Source of the DNA: Streptomyces rubiginosohelvolus
Lineage (GTDB): Bacteria; Actinomycetota; Actinomycetes; Streptomycetales; Streptomycetaceae
Assembly: GCF_014649875.1 (NCBI RefSeq)
Contig: NZ_BMTW01000001.1
Coordinates: forward strand, 682,001-746,000
Length of the DNA stretch: 64,000 bases
Reading direction: 5' to 3'
This document shows positions 51,393 through 63,533 of this stretch, one piece after another. Position 1 is the stretch's first letter, and each line of letters begins with the position of its first letter. Both the position numbers and the translations under genes were made by a program. Under the pieces are notes generated by a model. That model was not told the origin of the DNA. It saw only the letters and a list, made by a program, of their open reading frames with translations, and searched no databases.

Positions 51393-54299
51393 TCAGGGGC
51401 GACCGTCGCCCAGCCCCTCGGCCATCACCTCCGCCAGGTGCCGGGCCCGGCGGCCTGCCAGCTGGTCCAGCTGCGTACGGCAGGAGAAGCCGTCCGCGAG
51501 GAGTTCCGTCCCGGGGGCCGCCTCCCGTACGGCGGGGAGCAGCCGCTCCTCCGCGCAGGCGACCGACACCTCCCCATGCCCCTTCTCGAAGCCGAAGTTA
51601 CCGGCGAGCCCGCAGCAGCCGCCGCTGAGTTCGCCGGTCAGGCCCAGTCGTTCGCGCAACCGCCGTTCCGCCGCGTCGCCGAGGACCGCGTGCTGGTGGC
51701 AGTGCGTCTGGCCGGCGACCGGGCGGTCCAGGCGGGGCGGCGTCCAGTCGGGGGCGTACTCCTCCAGGTACTGCGCGAACGTCCGCACGGACGAAGCCAG
51801 TTCGGCCGCGCGCGGGTCGTCGGGAAGGAGTTCCGGCAGATCCGTGCGGAGGGTCGCGGCGCAGCTCGGCTCCAGGACGACGAGGGGGTGACCGGGGAAG
51901 AGGTCCAGCCGGTCCAGGGTGCGGCGCATCACCCGGCGGGCCGCGTCGAGCTGCCCGGTCGATACGTACGTCAGCCCGCAGCACACCCCGCGCGGCGGCG
52001 GCAGCACCATACGCCCGGTCGCCTCCTCCAGGACCCGCACCGCCGCTCTGCCCACCTGCGGGGACAGATGCTCGGTGAAGGTGTCCGCCCAGAGGTGCAC
52101 CACCCGGCTGGACGAGAGGATCCGGGTCCCGCCCCCCTGCTTCCGGCGCAGCCACCGGCTGTACGTCTCCGTCGCCAGCACCGGGATCGTCCGCTCGGGC
52201 GCGATCCCCGCCAGCCGCTTCGCGAGCGCGGCGAGCGGGCGCAGCCGGGCGAGGGCGTTGAGCGGGCGGGCGAAGGGGCGCGCCAGGCGCAGCCACTGCG
52301 GGAGGCGGCCCATCGCGTAGTGGGCGGCCGGCCTGAGCCTGCCCCGGTAGTGGTGGTGCAGGAACTCCGCCTTGTACGTGGCCATGTCGACGCCCACCGG
52401 GCAGTCGCTGCGGCAGCCCTTGCAGGAGAGGCAGAGGTCGAGCGCGTCCCGGACCTCCGTGCTGCGCCAGCCGTCCGTGATGACCTCGCCCGCCAGCATC
52501 TCGTGGAGCAGCCGGGCCCGGCCCCGGGTCGAGTGGGCCTCCTCACCGGTCGCACGGAAGGACGGGCACATGACGCCCGCGCCGCTCGCCTCCGTCGTAC
52601 GGCACTTGGCGACGCCGACGCAGCGCCGGACCGCGCCCGCGAAGTCCCCGCCGTCCTGCGGGTAGCCGAACTCCACGTCCACCGGGCGCTTCGGGAGGAC
52701 GGCGAAGCGGAGGTTCTCGTCGAGGCGGTCCGGGCGGGCGAGCATCCCCGGGTTCAGACCGCCGTCCGGGTCCCACAGGTCCTTGAACCGGCCAAAGAGG
52801 GCGACGAGTTCGTCCCCGTACATCCGGGGCAGCAGCTCCGCGCGCGCCTGCCCGTCGCCGTGCTCGCCGCTGAGGGAGCCGCCGTGCGCGACGACGAGGT
52901 CGGCGGTCTCCTCGGAGAACCGGCGGAAGCGGGCCACCCCGGCCGCGCTGATCAGGTCGAAGTCGATGCGGACATGGATGCAGCCGTCGCCGAAGTGGCC
53001 GTACGGGGTGCCGCGCAGGCCGTGTTCGGCGAGGAGGGCCCGGAAGTCGCGGAGGTACGCGCCGAGCCGGGCGGGCGGGACCGCGCAGTCCTCCCAGCCC
53101 GGCCAGGCCTCACTGCCGTCGGGCATCCGGGTCGCGGTCCCGGCGGCGTCCTCGCGGATCCGCCACAGGGCCCGCTGCCCGGCGGGGTCGGTGACGACGG
53201 TCCCGTCCACCGCGTCGGCCGCCCGCAGGACGCGCTCCGCGTGGGCGCGGGCCTCGGCCGGGGTGGCCCCGCCGGTCTCGACGAAGAGCCAGGCGGCCCC
53301 GCGCGGCAGCAGCCCGGCCGGTTCGCGTACGAGGTCGGCGGCCATGCCCTCGACGGTGAGCGGGCCGTACGGCAGGAGACCCGGGGCGGCCTCGGCGGCG
53401 GCGGACTCGTCGGCGTACCCGAGGACGGCCAGAGCGCGGGCGCGCGGCGCTTCGACCAGGCGCACCGTGGCCTCGGTGACGACGCCGAGGGTGCCCTCGC
53501 TGCCGCAGAACGCCCGGACCGGGTCGGGCCCGCCGGGGTGTTCGGGGAGCAGGGCGTCGAGCGCGTACCCGGAGATGCGGCGCGGGAGGTCGGGGTAGCC
53601 GGTGCGCAGGAGGGCGAGGTGGGAGGCGACGAGTTCGCTCACGCCTCGGGGGCCGTGGGACTCCCCCGCCCCGCGTGCGTCGACGCCCGCCGGGCCCGTG
53701 CCGCTCCCCTGTTCCAGGCGCAGCGCCTGACCCCCGTACCGGACGACCGAGAGCCCCCGCACGTTGTCCGCCGTCGTGCCCCAGGCCACCGAGTGCGCGC
53801 CGCAGGAGTTGTTGCCGATCATCCCGCCGAGGGTGCAGCGGGCGTGGGTGGACGGGTCGGGGCCGAAGGTCAGTCCGTGGGGTGCGGCGGCGGCCCGCAG
53901 GTCGTCCAGGATCACGCCGGGCTGGACGACGGCGGTGCGGGCGGCGGGGTCCAAGTCGAGGATCGCCCGCAGATGGCGGGTGAGGTCGAGGACGAGGCCG
54001 GTGCCGGTGGCCTGTCCGGCGATGGACGTGCCGCCGCCGCGCGGGACGACCGGCACCCCGTACTCCTGGCAGACCGTCAGCGCGGCCGCGATGTCGTCGG
54101 CGTCGCGCGGGGCGAGCACGCCGAGGGGGACGCGGCGGTAGTTGGACGCGTCCATCGTCGTCAACGCTCGGGCGGTGGGCCCGAAGTCGCTCGCGCCGCG
54201 CACGGCGGAGCGGAGCGCGGCGACGAAAGCCGGGGAGGCCGCGGAAGCGTCTGATGCCGGGACGGGCGGTCCGCTATGCGGTCGATGTTGTTCGGCCAT
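51393..54299 (-). CDS. FAD-linked oxidase fused to a 4Fe-4S/CCG Fe-S domain
   Basis: The 968-residue protein has a FAD-binding (GlcD/VAO-type) half: PRGGGTSIAGQATG, GGMIGNNSCGAHSVAWGTT, and a C-terminal GHFGDGCIHVRIDFD. A GlcF-like half follows, with a CLSCKGCRSDCP cluster site and two CCG-type motifs (GVCCGL, GGCCGLAG). This arrangement is known for D-lactate/D-2-hydroxyacid dehydrogenases that feed electrons to the respiratory chain. The ATG at 54299 lacks a clear ribosome-binding site. It is divergent from the conservon. Confidence 0.93.
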   Translation of the reverse strand: MAEQHRPHSGPPVPASDASAASPAFVAALRSAVRGASDFGPTARALTTMDASNYRRVPLGVLAPRDADDIAAALTVCQEYGVPVVPRGGGTSIAGQATGTGLVLDLTRHLRAILDLDPAARTAVVQPGVILDDLRAAAAPHGLTFGPDPSTHARCTLGGMIGNNSCGAHSVAWGTTADNVRGLSVVRYGGQALRLEQGSGTGPAGVDARGAGESHGPRGVSELVASHLALLRTGYPDLPRRISGYALDALLPEHPGGPDPVRAFCGSEGTLGVVTEATVRLVEAPRARALAVLGYADESAAAEAAPGLLPYGPLTVEGMAADLVREPAGLLPRGAAWLFVETGGATPAEARAHAERVLRAADAVDGTVVTDPAGQRALWRIREDAAGTATRMPDGSEAWPGWEDCAVPPARLGAYLRDFRALLAEHGLRGTPYGHFGDGCIHVRIDFDLISAAGVARFRRFSEETADLVVAHGGSLSGEHGDGQARAELLPRMYGDELVALFGRFKDLWDPDGGLNPGMLARPDRLDENLRFAVLPKRPVDVEFGYPQDGGDFAGAVRRCVGVAKCRTTEASGAGVMCPSFRATGEEAHSTRGRARLLHEMLAGEVITDGWRSTEVRDALDLCLSCKGCRSDCPVGVDMATYKAEFLHHHYRGRLRPAAHYAMGRLPQWLRLARPFARPLNALARLRPLAALAKRLAGIAPERTIPVLATETYSRWLRRKQGGGTRILSSSRVVHLWADTFTEHLSPQVGRAAVRVLEEATGRMVLPPPRGVCCGLTYVSTGQLDAARRVMRRTLDRLDLFPGHPLVVLEPSCAATLRTDLPELLPDDPRAAELASSVRTFAQYLEEYAPDWTPPRLDRPVAGQTHCHQHAVLGDAAERRLRERLGLTGELSGGCCGLAGNFGFEKGHGEVSVACAEERLLPAVREAAPGTELLADGFSCRTQLDQLAGRRARHLAEVMAEGLGDGRP

Positions 54300-54531
54300 T
54301 CCATCAGCATGCCGCCGGTCCAGATGAACTCTTGGGATGCGCACGGATGAAAGTGCATAAGCCGCACAAAAAAGCCCACAAGATCTTCCCAAACAGACCG
54401 TCAAGTCTCCTATAGTGACCAAGACTTGCGCAGGAACTATCAGTTCCAGTTGTGCAGGATCGCCCGCACCCGTGACGAAGTGTCCTGAATTCGCCCCGCC
54501 GCCCCGCACCGTCCGCCACCGAGGACTCCGA

Positions 54532-56166
54532 TTGCGCCCCTCACACCGGCCCACCGCACTCGCCCTGCTGATATCGGCAGCCGCAACCGGCACGCTGACC
54601 CTGTGGGCCGTCGCCGCGGCCCCTGACACGGTACGGACCCCGCTGGCCTGGGGCGCGGGCGCAGCCGCCGTGCTGCTGAGCGTCTGCGTGGCCGTCACCG
54701 TCCACACCCTGGGGACCGCGCGGACGCTGCGCACCCTGCGGGCCGCCGACGCCCAGCGGTTCACCTCCGAGACCTCGCGCCTGGTCTCCGCCTCGGCCGT
54801 CGAGGCCCAGCGCTTCACGGCCGAGACCGCCCGGATCAAGGGCGCCGCCTCCGCCGAGACCGCCCGGCTCGTCGCCGAGGCCCGCGCCGAGAACGAGCGG
54901 ATCGTCGCGGCCGCCGCCGCCGAACAGTCCCGCCTCCAGGTCAGCGTCGACCGGCTGGCGGCCCGTGCCACGCGCGCCGAGACCGAGCGCTCCGCGGCCG
55001 TCGCCGCCTGCGCCAACGCGGCGGGCAGGATGCAGGCCCTGTCCACCAGCATGCTGGCCGACCTCCGCGAGATGGAGCACCGGCACACCGACGAGTCCGT
55101 GCTCGGGGACCTGCTCCACCTCGACCACCGCACCGCCCAGGCGGGCCGCCTCGCCGACTCCATCGCCGTGCTGACCGGGGCCCGTTCCGGCCGGCGCTGG
55201 GCGAAGCCGATCGTCATGGAGTCGATCCTGCGCGGTGCGATGGGCCGGATCGGCAGCTACCAGCGGGTCCGCCTCCACTCCACCAGCGATGTCGCCATCG
55301 CCGGTCACGCGGCCGAGGGCGTCATGCACGCGCTCGCCGAACTCCTCGACAACGCGGCCAACTTCTCGCCGCCCACCGCCGAGGTGCATGTGTACGTCGA
55401 GGAGGTCCCGGCGGGCATCGTCATCACCGTCGAGGACAGCGGGCTCGTCATGAGCGAGGTGCAGCTGCGCCGCGCGGAGCGGGCGGTCTCCGCCGACCAC
55501 CAGGACCTCACGAACCTCTCCGGCACCCGCCTCGGGCTCGCGGTCGTCGGCCGACTGGCCCGTAAGCACGGCCTGACCGTCTCCTTCCGGCCGTCCGCCC
55601 GGGGCGGCACGGGCGCGCTGATGATGCTCCCTCAGGAGCTGATCTCCCGCGCGGTCGCACCGGCCCCGGCGGCACCGGCGACGGCTGCACCGGCGGCATC
55701 TGTGGCAGCGTCCGCACCGACGCCCCCGGCAGCCGCACCGGCCCCCGCGGACACCGCCCCCGCCGTCGAGCTCCCCGCCGAGCCCGAGCCCGCGCACGCC
55801 TCGGCCGCCGGAACGGACGCCGCCGCCGACGCCGCCCGGCTCCCCCGAACCCGTACCGAGGACGACGCCTCCACGCCCCTGACCCCGGCGGCGGAAGCGG
55901 ACTCCCCGGGTTCACCGGTCTCCTCCGCGGACTCGGTCTCCGAGTCCACCGGCAGCGTGCCCGAGTTCGGCGAGAGCGGGCTGCCCAAGCGCCGCCGCGG
56001 CCGGACGCTGGCCGCCGCCGAAGCCCGTACCGGCAACGCCGCCCCCGGCGAAGCCGACACCCCCCGGGCCCGTACCACCGACCCGAAGGTCCAGGCAGCG
56101 CGCTTCAGCACCTTCAGCAAGGCGGTACGAGCCAACTCCTCGCACCCGGAAGGCAACACCCGATGA
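54532..56166 (+). CDS. cvnA: conservon histidine kinase-like protein CvnA
   Basis: The 544-residue protein has two N-terminal membrane helices, a coiled-coil region (about residues 70-160) with Ala/Glu/Arg repeats such as ETARLVAEARAENER, and a GHKL ATPase domain (ELLDNAANFSPP, GTRLGLAVVGRLARKHG) but no obvious phosphorylated His. A Pro/Ala-rich tail of about 170 residues ends it. I chose TTG 54532, eight bases after GAGGA; GTG 54472 is an alternative. Conservons act as membrane-linked GTPase switches in Streptomyces development. Confidence 0.9.
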   Translation: MRPSHRPTALALLISAAATGTLTLWAVAAAPDTVRTPLAWGAGAAAVLLSVCVAVTVHTLGTARTLRTLRAADAQRFTSETSRLVSASAVEAQRFTAETARIKGAASAETARLVAEARAENERIVAAAAAEQSRLQVSVDRLAARATRAETERSAAVAACANAAGRMQALSTSMLADLREMEHRHTDESVLGDLLHLDHRTAQAGRLADSIAVLTGARSGRRWAKPIVMESILRGAMGRIGSYQRVRLHSTSDVAIAGHAAEGVMHALAELLDNAANFSPPTAEVHVYVEEVPAGIVITVEDSGLVMSEVQLRRAERAVSADHQDLTNLSGTRLGLAVVGRLARKHGLTVSFRPSARGGTGALMMLPQELISRAVAPAPAAPATAAPAASVAASAPTPPAAAPAPADTAPAVELPAEPEPAHASAAGTDAAADAARLPRTRTEDDASTPLTPAAEADSPGSPVSSADSVSESTGSVPEFGESGLPKRRRGRTLAAAEARTGNAAPGEADTPRARTTDPKVQAARFSTFSKAVRANSSHPEGNTR

Positions 56167-56582
56167 CCGCGACCACCGACGAGAAGCTCAACTGGCTGCT
56201 GGAGGGGCTGCTCGACCGCACCCCCGGTACCCGCCACGCCCTCGTCCTGTCCCGCGACGGCCTCAAGCTGTGCCGCACCCCCGAGCTCTCCGTCGACCAG
56301 GCCGACCAGCTGGCCGCGATCTCCGCCGGGATCCAGAGCCTGTCGCACGGCGCGTCCATCGAGTTCGGCGACGGCACCGGCGGCGTACGGTCCGCGATGG
56401 CCGAGTTCTACGGCGGCGTGCTGTTCATCGTCGAGGCGGGGGCCGGGGCCCACCTGGCCGTCGTCGCCGACGAGGACTCCGACGTGGGCCTCGTCGGCCA
56501 CAACATGAGCGAGCTCGTCGAGCAGCTCGGCGAGCACCTCGTCGCGCCGCCGCGCGAACCCGCCGAGGCCCCGGCCGTATGA
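56163..56582 (+). CDS. cvnB: conservon roadblock/LC7 protein CvnB
   Basis: The 139-residue protein is a single roadblock/LC7 (MglB-like) domain: LNWLLEGLLDRTPGTRHALVLSRDGLKLC is the family start. Such dimers regulate a partner small GTPase, here CvnD. It overlaps cvnA by ATGA (56163-56166) and cvnC by ATGA (56579-56582). Confidence 0.95.
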   Translation: MTATTDEKLNWLLEGLLDRTPGTRHALVLSRDGLKLCRTPELSVDQADQLAAISAGIQSLSHGASIEFGDGTGGVRSAMAEFYGGVLFIVEAGAGAHLAVVADEDSDVGLVGHNMSELVEQLGEHLVAPPREPAEAPAV

Positions 56583-56950
56583 CGACGGCGCCCCGCCCCC
56601 GACCGGGCCGCGACGACGATCCGGACCGGCTGTACACCCTCACCGGGGGACGCAGCCGGTCCGACTCCGCCGCCTTCGACCTGGTGACGCTCGTCGTCGC
56701 CGAGTGCGACCCGTCCCCGGGGATGCAGTCCGAGCACGTCGCGATCCTGCGGATGTGCCTGGGCCCCACCGCCGTCGTCGAGATCGCCGCGAGCCTGAAC
56801 CTGCCGGTCAGCATCGTCCGCATCCTGCTCTGCGACCTGCTCGACACCGGCCGGATCAGCGCCCGTCACCCCCGTACAGCCCGTGTCGCGGACCGGCTCC
56901 CCGACCCCGACATCCTGGAACAGGTGCTCGTTGGACTCCGCAACCTCTGA
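56579..56950 (+). CDS. cvnC: conservon DUF742 protein CvnC
   Basis: The 123-residue DUF742 protein begins with a basic Pro/Arg segment, then DDDPDRLYTLTGGRSRS and a winged-helix-like fold (CLGPTAVVEIAASLNLPVSIVRILLCDLLDTG). It overlaps cvnD by 20 bases. DUF742 proteins form part of the CvnA-D complex at the membrane. Confidence 0.95.
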   Translation: MTTAPRPRPGRDDDPDRLYTLTGGRSRSDSAAFDLVTLVVAECDPSPGMQSEHVAILRMCLGPTAVVEIAASLNLPVSIVRILLCDLLDTGRISARHPRTARVADRLPDPDILEQVLVGLRNL

Positions 56951-57605
56951 CCGCGCCACCCTGAGCTCCACCGCCGACAACGGACTCAAGATCGTTGTCG
57001 TGGGCGGCTTCGGCGTCGGCAAGACCACCATGGTCCGATCCGTGAGCGAGATCCGTCCGCTCAACACGGAGGAGACCATGACCCGCGCGGGCGAGGCCGT
57101 CGACGACCTCGCCGGCGTCCACGCCAAGACGTCCACCACGGTGGCGTTCGACTTCGGCCGGATCACACTCGACGAGCGCTCCGTGCTGTACCTCTTCGGC
57201 GCGCCCGGACAGGAGCGCTTCTGGTTCCTGTGGGACCGGCTGTTCGCCGGCACGCTCGGCGCGGTCGTCCTCGTCGACACCCGCCGCCTCGCCGACTCCT
57301 GGTACGCCATCGACCGCCTGGAGCACCACGGCACGCCGTTCATCGTGGCGTGCAACGACTTCGGCGGCCCGCTCCACAGCGAGCAGCAGATCCGGGAGGC
57401 CCTGGACCTCTCGGAGGACGTACCGCTGGTGGAGTGCGACGCCCGCGACCGGTCCTCCAGCAAGTACGTGCTGATCACGCTCGTCGAGCACCTCGCCGCG
57501 CTCTCCGCCGCCCGCCTCCAGGCCTCGGGACCTGCCGCCCCGGCGGCGGCCGCGCCCGAAGCGGCCCTGGCGGCGGCCGGCCCGACCCCGGAGTCCGCCC
57601 CGTGA
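56931..57605 (+). CDS. cvnD: conservon small GTPase CvnD
   Basis: The protein of about 224 residues is a Ras-like GTPase of the MglA/CvnD group: P-loop GGFGVGKTTMVRS, a switch II region LFGAPGQERFWFLW, and CNDFGG in place of the usual NKxD. I chose TTG 56931, as in many cvnD genes, because the frame's upstream ATG lies deep inside cvnC. An Ala/Pro tail follows the domain. Its stop overlaps the first P450 gene (GTGA), so signalling and oxidation genes are co-translated. Confidence 0.92.
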   Translation: MDSATSDRATLSSTADNGLKIVVVGGFGVGKTTMVRSVSEIRPLNTEETMTRAGEAVDDLAGVHAKTSTTVAFDFGRITLDERSVLYLFGAPGQERFWFLWDRLFAGTLGAVVLVDTRRLADSWYAIDRLEHHGTPFIVACNDFGGPLHSEQQIREALDLSEDVPLVECDARDRSSSKYVLITLVEHLAALSAARLQASGPAAPAAAAPEAALAAAGPTPESAP

Positions 57606-58860
57606 CCACTGTCTCCGGCTGCCCCGTCAACCACACCTCCGTCCCGCTGTCCGGGCCCCGCTTCCAGAGCGACCCCGTCCAGCTCTACCGGGACCTGCGG
57701 CGCGACCACGGGGCGATCGCCCCGGTCGTCCTCGACGGCGACGTCCCCGCCTGGCTCGTCCTCGGCTACCGCGAACTGCACCAGGTCACCGGCGACCCGG
57801 TCCTCTTCAGCCGGGACTCCGAGCTGTGGAACCAGTGGGACCGCATCCCCGACGACTGGCCGCTGCTGCCGATGATCGGGCGCAGGCAGCCCTCGATCCT
57901 CTACACGGTCGGCGAGCGCCACAGCGTCCGCGCGATGATGATCAGCAACGCGCTGGAGGGCGTCGACCCGTTCTCGCTGAAGCGGTACGCGGAGGAGTTC
58001 GCCGACGAGCTGATCGACCGGTTCTGCACCAAGGGCTCGGTCGACATCATCGCGGAGTACGCCAAGCTGCTCCCCGCCCTCGTCCTGGCCAGGATCTACG
58101 GCTTCTCCGACGAGGAAGCGCACCCGCTGGTCGGCGCGATCAACGACATGATCGACGGCCGGGAGCGGGCGCTGGCCGGACAGCAGCACCTGGCGACGTC
58201 CATGTTCCAGCTGCTCGCGGACAAGCACGCCGAGCCCGGCGACGACGTGGCCACCCGGATGCTCGGGGACGCGGGCGGCTTCACCGACGAGGAGGTCGCC
58301 CAGGACCTCATGGTGATGATGGCGGCCGGTCACCAGCCGACCGCCGACTGGATGGGCAACTCGCTGCGCCTGATGCTCACCGACGACCGGTTCGCCGCCT
58401 CGCTCTCCGGCGGCCGGCACAGCGTCGCCGAGGCCATGAACGAGGTCCTCTGGGAGGACACCCCGACGCAGAACGTGGCCGGCCGCTGGGCCGCCCGCGA
58501 CACCCACATCGGCGGCCGCCACATCCGCGCCGGCGACCTGCTGCTCCTGGGTCTCGCCGCCGCCAACGGCGACCCGCAGGTACGCACCGACGGCTCGGCG
58601 CTGACCGGCGGCAACAACGCCTTCCTCTCCTTCGGCCACGGCGAGCACCGCTGCCCGTTCCCGGCCCAGGAGACCGCCGAGGTCATCGCCCGCACCGGTA
58701 TCGAGGTCCTGCTCGACCGGCTGCCGGACATGGACCTCGCGGTCCCCGCCGAGCAGCTCACCCGCCGCCCGTCGCCGTGGCTGCGCGGTCTGACGGACCT
58801 GCCGGTGCTCTTCACTCCCACCCCCGCCCTCGGCAGACCCGGAAGCCACGGAGGCCCCGC

Positions 58861-58864
<4 letters not shown>
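57602..58864 (+). CDS. cytochrome P450 lacking the ExxR arginine (CYP157-like)
   Basis: The 420-residue protein has the heme loop FLSFGHGEHRCPFP with Cys351 and the oxygen-side helix motif AGHQPT (242-247). The K-helix reads E281-V-L-W284, so the otherwise nearly universal ExxR Arg is Trp. This loss is known for the actinobacterial CYP157 family, whose members sit beside CYP154 genes in conservons. It may be a structural or regulatory partner of the second P450, with which it overlaps (ATGA). Confidence 0.92.
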
Positions 58865-61372
<2,508 letters not shown>

Positions 61373-61401
61373 CCCTTCGGTCCTCCGCTGTACGGGGACG
61401 G

Positions 61402-61431
61402 CGGCCCGGCACCCACGTGGGTGCCGGGCCG
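61402..61431. terminator. perfect 30-base palindrome after serC
   Basis: CGGCCCGGCACCC...GGGTGCCGGGCCG (61402-61431) forms a 13-bp stem with an ACGT loop, 30 bases after the serC stop. TTCC follows. Confidence 0.85.
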
Positions 61432-61440
61432 TTCCGCCGC

Positions 61441-61497
61441 CGGACTCTCTTCCTGGACGTCGACGGGATCGTGCGCGCGGGCAGCCCGAAACCCTGA
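61441..61497 (+). pseudogene. possible short HAD-hydrolase remnant
   Basis: The codons reading RTLFLDVDGIVRAGSPKP end in TGA at 61495-61497 and look like the first motif (DxDGT/V) of HAD-family phosphatases. Only about 18 residues match and no start codon is nearby, so this is a minute remnant or chance. Confidence 0.25.
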
Positions 61498-61510
61498 GGC
61501 GCGGGCGGGG

Positions 61511-61915
61511 TCACGCCGCCGCCAGCACCGCCCGCAGCGCCGCTATCCCCGCCAGCCACTCCTGGTCCGCCCCGGCGTCCGCCCACAGGTCCAGCGGCTC
61601 CGCATTCTTCGTGGTGAGGCGGTCCAAGGCGCGGACCGCCAGCGGGCGCAGGTCGGCGGGGAGCGGGGGCAGGGGGTGCTTCGGGCCGTACGCCGTGGTG
61701 ACGGGGGCGCCGCCGGGGCACTGGGCCGCGACCAGCGCGGCGGCGGCCACCGCCTCCTCCCCGCCGTCCACGTAGTCCTCGGGGCCGGTGCCGGCCACGG
61801 CGGTCAGGGCGTCCCGGAGCACGTCCGCCTTCTTCCCGGGCTCCGCGTCGTCGACCCGGCCGCCGAAGTCGGCCGCGGTGTCGTTGTCGAAGTGGCCGAT
61901 GTCCCAGGCGCCCAT
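61511..61915 (-). CDS. DUF4259 family protein
   Basis: The 134-residue acidic protein starts MGAWDIGHFDNDTAADF, the hallmark of DUF4259, and continues with an Ala-rich helical part. The function of the family is unknown. The ATG at 61915 is preceded by GAGGGGGAC. It stands alone between serC and a methyltransferase gene. Confidence 0.9.
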   Translation of the reverse strand: MGAWDIGHFDNDTAADFGGRVDDAEPGKKADVLRDALTAVAGTGPEDYVDGGEEAVAAAALVAAQCPGGAPVTTAYGPKHPLPPLPADLRPLAVRALDRLTTKNAEPLDLWADAGADQEWLAGIAALRAVLAAA

Positions 61916-61941
61916 GGGGTCCCCCTCAATCCGTGTGCCGG

Positions 61942-62664
61942 TCAGTCCGTCGCGCTGATGTCCCCATCCTCACAGCCGCCACTGACAACCGGCCTGCGCG
62001 CGAGGACGAACCCCTGCGGCGCCCGCTCCGGGAACGGCCCGTCCGTCTCGCGCTCCCGCCACACCCGGGACACGACCTCCAGGCCCGCGTCCCGCAGCAG
62101 TTCGCCGATCCTCTCCGGCTGTCGCCGGTGGAAGACGAGCGAGACGTCCAGCCCCCACGCCTCCGTCAGCCGCAGCGGCTCGTCGCCGACCTGGAAGCCC
62201 AGCTGTACGTAGCCTCCCGGGGCCAGCACGCGATGGAACTCCGCGAAGGCGCGCGGCAGTTCCCCGTCCGGGACGTGGATCGTCGAGTACCAGGCGAGCA
62301 GCCCGCCCAGCGACGCGTCCGGCAGGTCGAGGGCGAGCATGGAGCCCTCCTCGAACCGCAGCCCGGGGTGCTCCTGCCGCGCCACCGCGACCATCTGCGG
62401 GGAGAGGTCGATCCCGAACACGTCCAGGCCCCGGCCGAGTCCGTGCAGGTGCTCGGTCACCCGGCCCGTTCCGCAGCCGACATCGGCCACGGGGAGGCCG
62501 CCGCCCCCCGTCGCCACCAGTTCCGCGAACGTACTCAGCAGCGCACGCTCCAAGGGCTTGGCAGCCAGCTCGCCGCGGACGAAATCGACGTAGGCGGGGG
62601 CCATGGCGTCGTACGAGGTCCGGGTGGCGTCCAGGAAGCCGGGCGACAGGTCAGGGGTGGTCAT
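61942..62664 (-). CDS. class I SAM-dependent methyltransferase
   Basis: The 240-residue protein has SYDAMAPAYVDF at the start (UbiE/COQ5-like), motif I VADVGCGTGRVTEHL, motif II VFGIDLSPQMV and LAWYSTIHVPDGELP. It probably methylates a small molecule; the acceptor is unknown. Confidence 0.9.
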   Translation of the reverse strand: MTTPDLSPGFLDATRTSYDAMAPAYVDFVRGELAAKPLERALLSTFAELVATGGGGLPVADVGCGTGRVTEHLHGLGRGLDVFGIDLSPQMVAVARQEHPGLRFEEGSMLALDLPDASLGGLLAWYSTIHVPDGELPRAFAEFHRVLAPGGYVQLGFQVGDEPLRLTEAWGLDVSLVFHRRQPERIGELLRDAGLEVVSRVWRERETDGPFPERAPQGFVLARRPVVSGGCEDGDISATD

Positions 62665-62730
62665 GGCGGATCAGCCTAGGGCCAGTTCGACGACAGGGCC
62701 CAGGGGCTCGTCAGGCCTCCTGTTCCGGCG

Positions 62731-63387
62731 TCAGGCGGCGCTCCGGTCCCGGCCGGCCAGGAGCTGCGTCTCCCAGGCGAAGGCCACGCCCGAGGCGCCG
62801 CCGTGCTGGGCCTGCACCCCGATGGCCCCCGTGATCGTCTCCTCGCGGGCCCAGTCGCGCTGCCACTCGGCCATCACGGCCAGCCACGTGATCGGCACGA
62901 CGCCCGCCTGGACCATGCGCCGCACCGCCATGTCGTGGGCCTCGGCCGACACGCCCCCGGACGCGTCGGTGACGGCGTAGACCTCGAACCCCTCGCCCAC
63001 CGCCTGGATGGCCGGCATCGCGAGGCATATCTCCGTCCAGAGCCCGGCGAGGATCAGCTTCTTGCGGCCGGTCGCCTTGACGGCGTCGACGACGCGCTCG
63101 TCCTGCCAGGTGTTGATGAGCGTCCGGTCGATCGGCTTCTGCTCGGGGAACACGTCCTGGACGCCCTGGATCAGCAGGCCGCCGCGCTCCTCCAGCACCG
63201 TCGTCAGAATGGTCGGGACGCCGTACGCCTTGGCGGCCTTGGCGAGCCCGACGACGTTGTTCACGACCATCGTCGGCTCATGGCTGTTCAGGTTGGCGAA
63301 CTGGAACGGCTGATGGTCGATCAGCACCACGACGCTCTCCTCGGGCGTCAGCAGCGCGTCGAGTCCGGCCTTGTTCTGGGCGCTCAT
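62731..63387 (-). CDS. isochorismatase-like cysteine hydrolase (YcaC-type)
   Basis: The 218-residue protein has the family Asp in VVLIDHQPFQ near residue 24 and the nucleophile Cys in LAGLWTEICLAMPAIQ; FEVYAVTDASGGVS follows. It resembles YcaC-like hydrolases of unknown substrate. I chose ATG 63387 because GGAGGGG precedes it. It is divergent from a MarR gene, with two operator-like palindromes next to its promoter. Confidence 0.92.
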   Translation of the reverse strand: MSAQNKAGLDALLTPEESVVVLIDHQPFQFANLNSHEPTMVVNNVVGLAKAAKAYGVPTILTTVLEERGGLLIQGVQDVFPEQKPIDRTLINTWQDERVVDAVKATGRKKLILAGLWTEICLAMPAIQAVGEGFEVYAVTDASGGVSAEAHDMAVRRMVQAGVVPITWLAVMAEWQRDWAREETITGAIGVQAQHGGASGVAFAWETQLLAGRDRSAA

Positions 63388-63407
63388 GGGGTTCCCCTCC
63401 ACCAGTT

Positions 63408-63454
63408 GGTTGACGTGTCACCCACCCTAGGCATGGGTGGTTGATGCGTCAACC
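63408..63454. promoter_or_regulatory. two MarR-type operators, 31 bp apart
   Basis: GGTTGACGTGTCACC (63408-63422, near-palindrome) and GGTTGATGCGTCAACC (63439-63454, perfect palindrome) share GGTTGA-N4-TCA(A)CC. Their 31-base spacing is about three helical turns, placing both on the same DNA face. They lie 20-67 bases upstream of the hydrolase start and are presumably bound by the divergently encoded MarR protein. Confidence 0.7.
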
Positions 63455-63533
63455 ACAGCCTTGCGCGGAAGACTTGCCGCTAACGCCGGGCCTCCGATGG
63501 AGACGCCCGGGACGGCCTCGCTACGCTCCTCGC

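Noticed and set aside
51099..54254. 1051-codon open frame opposite the FAD/Fe-S oxidase gene
   Set aside because: Composition (Gly, Arg, Ala, Val, Gln) is typical of an antisense frame in high-GC DNA and the oxidase frame has all family motifs.
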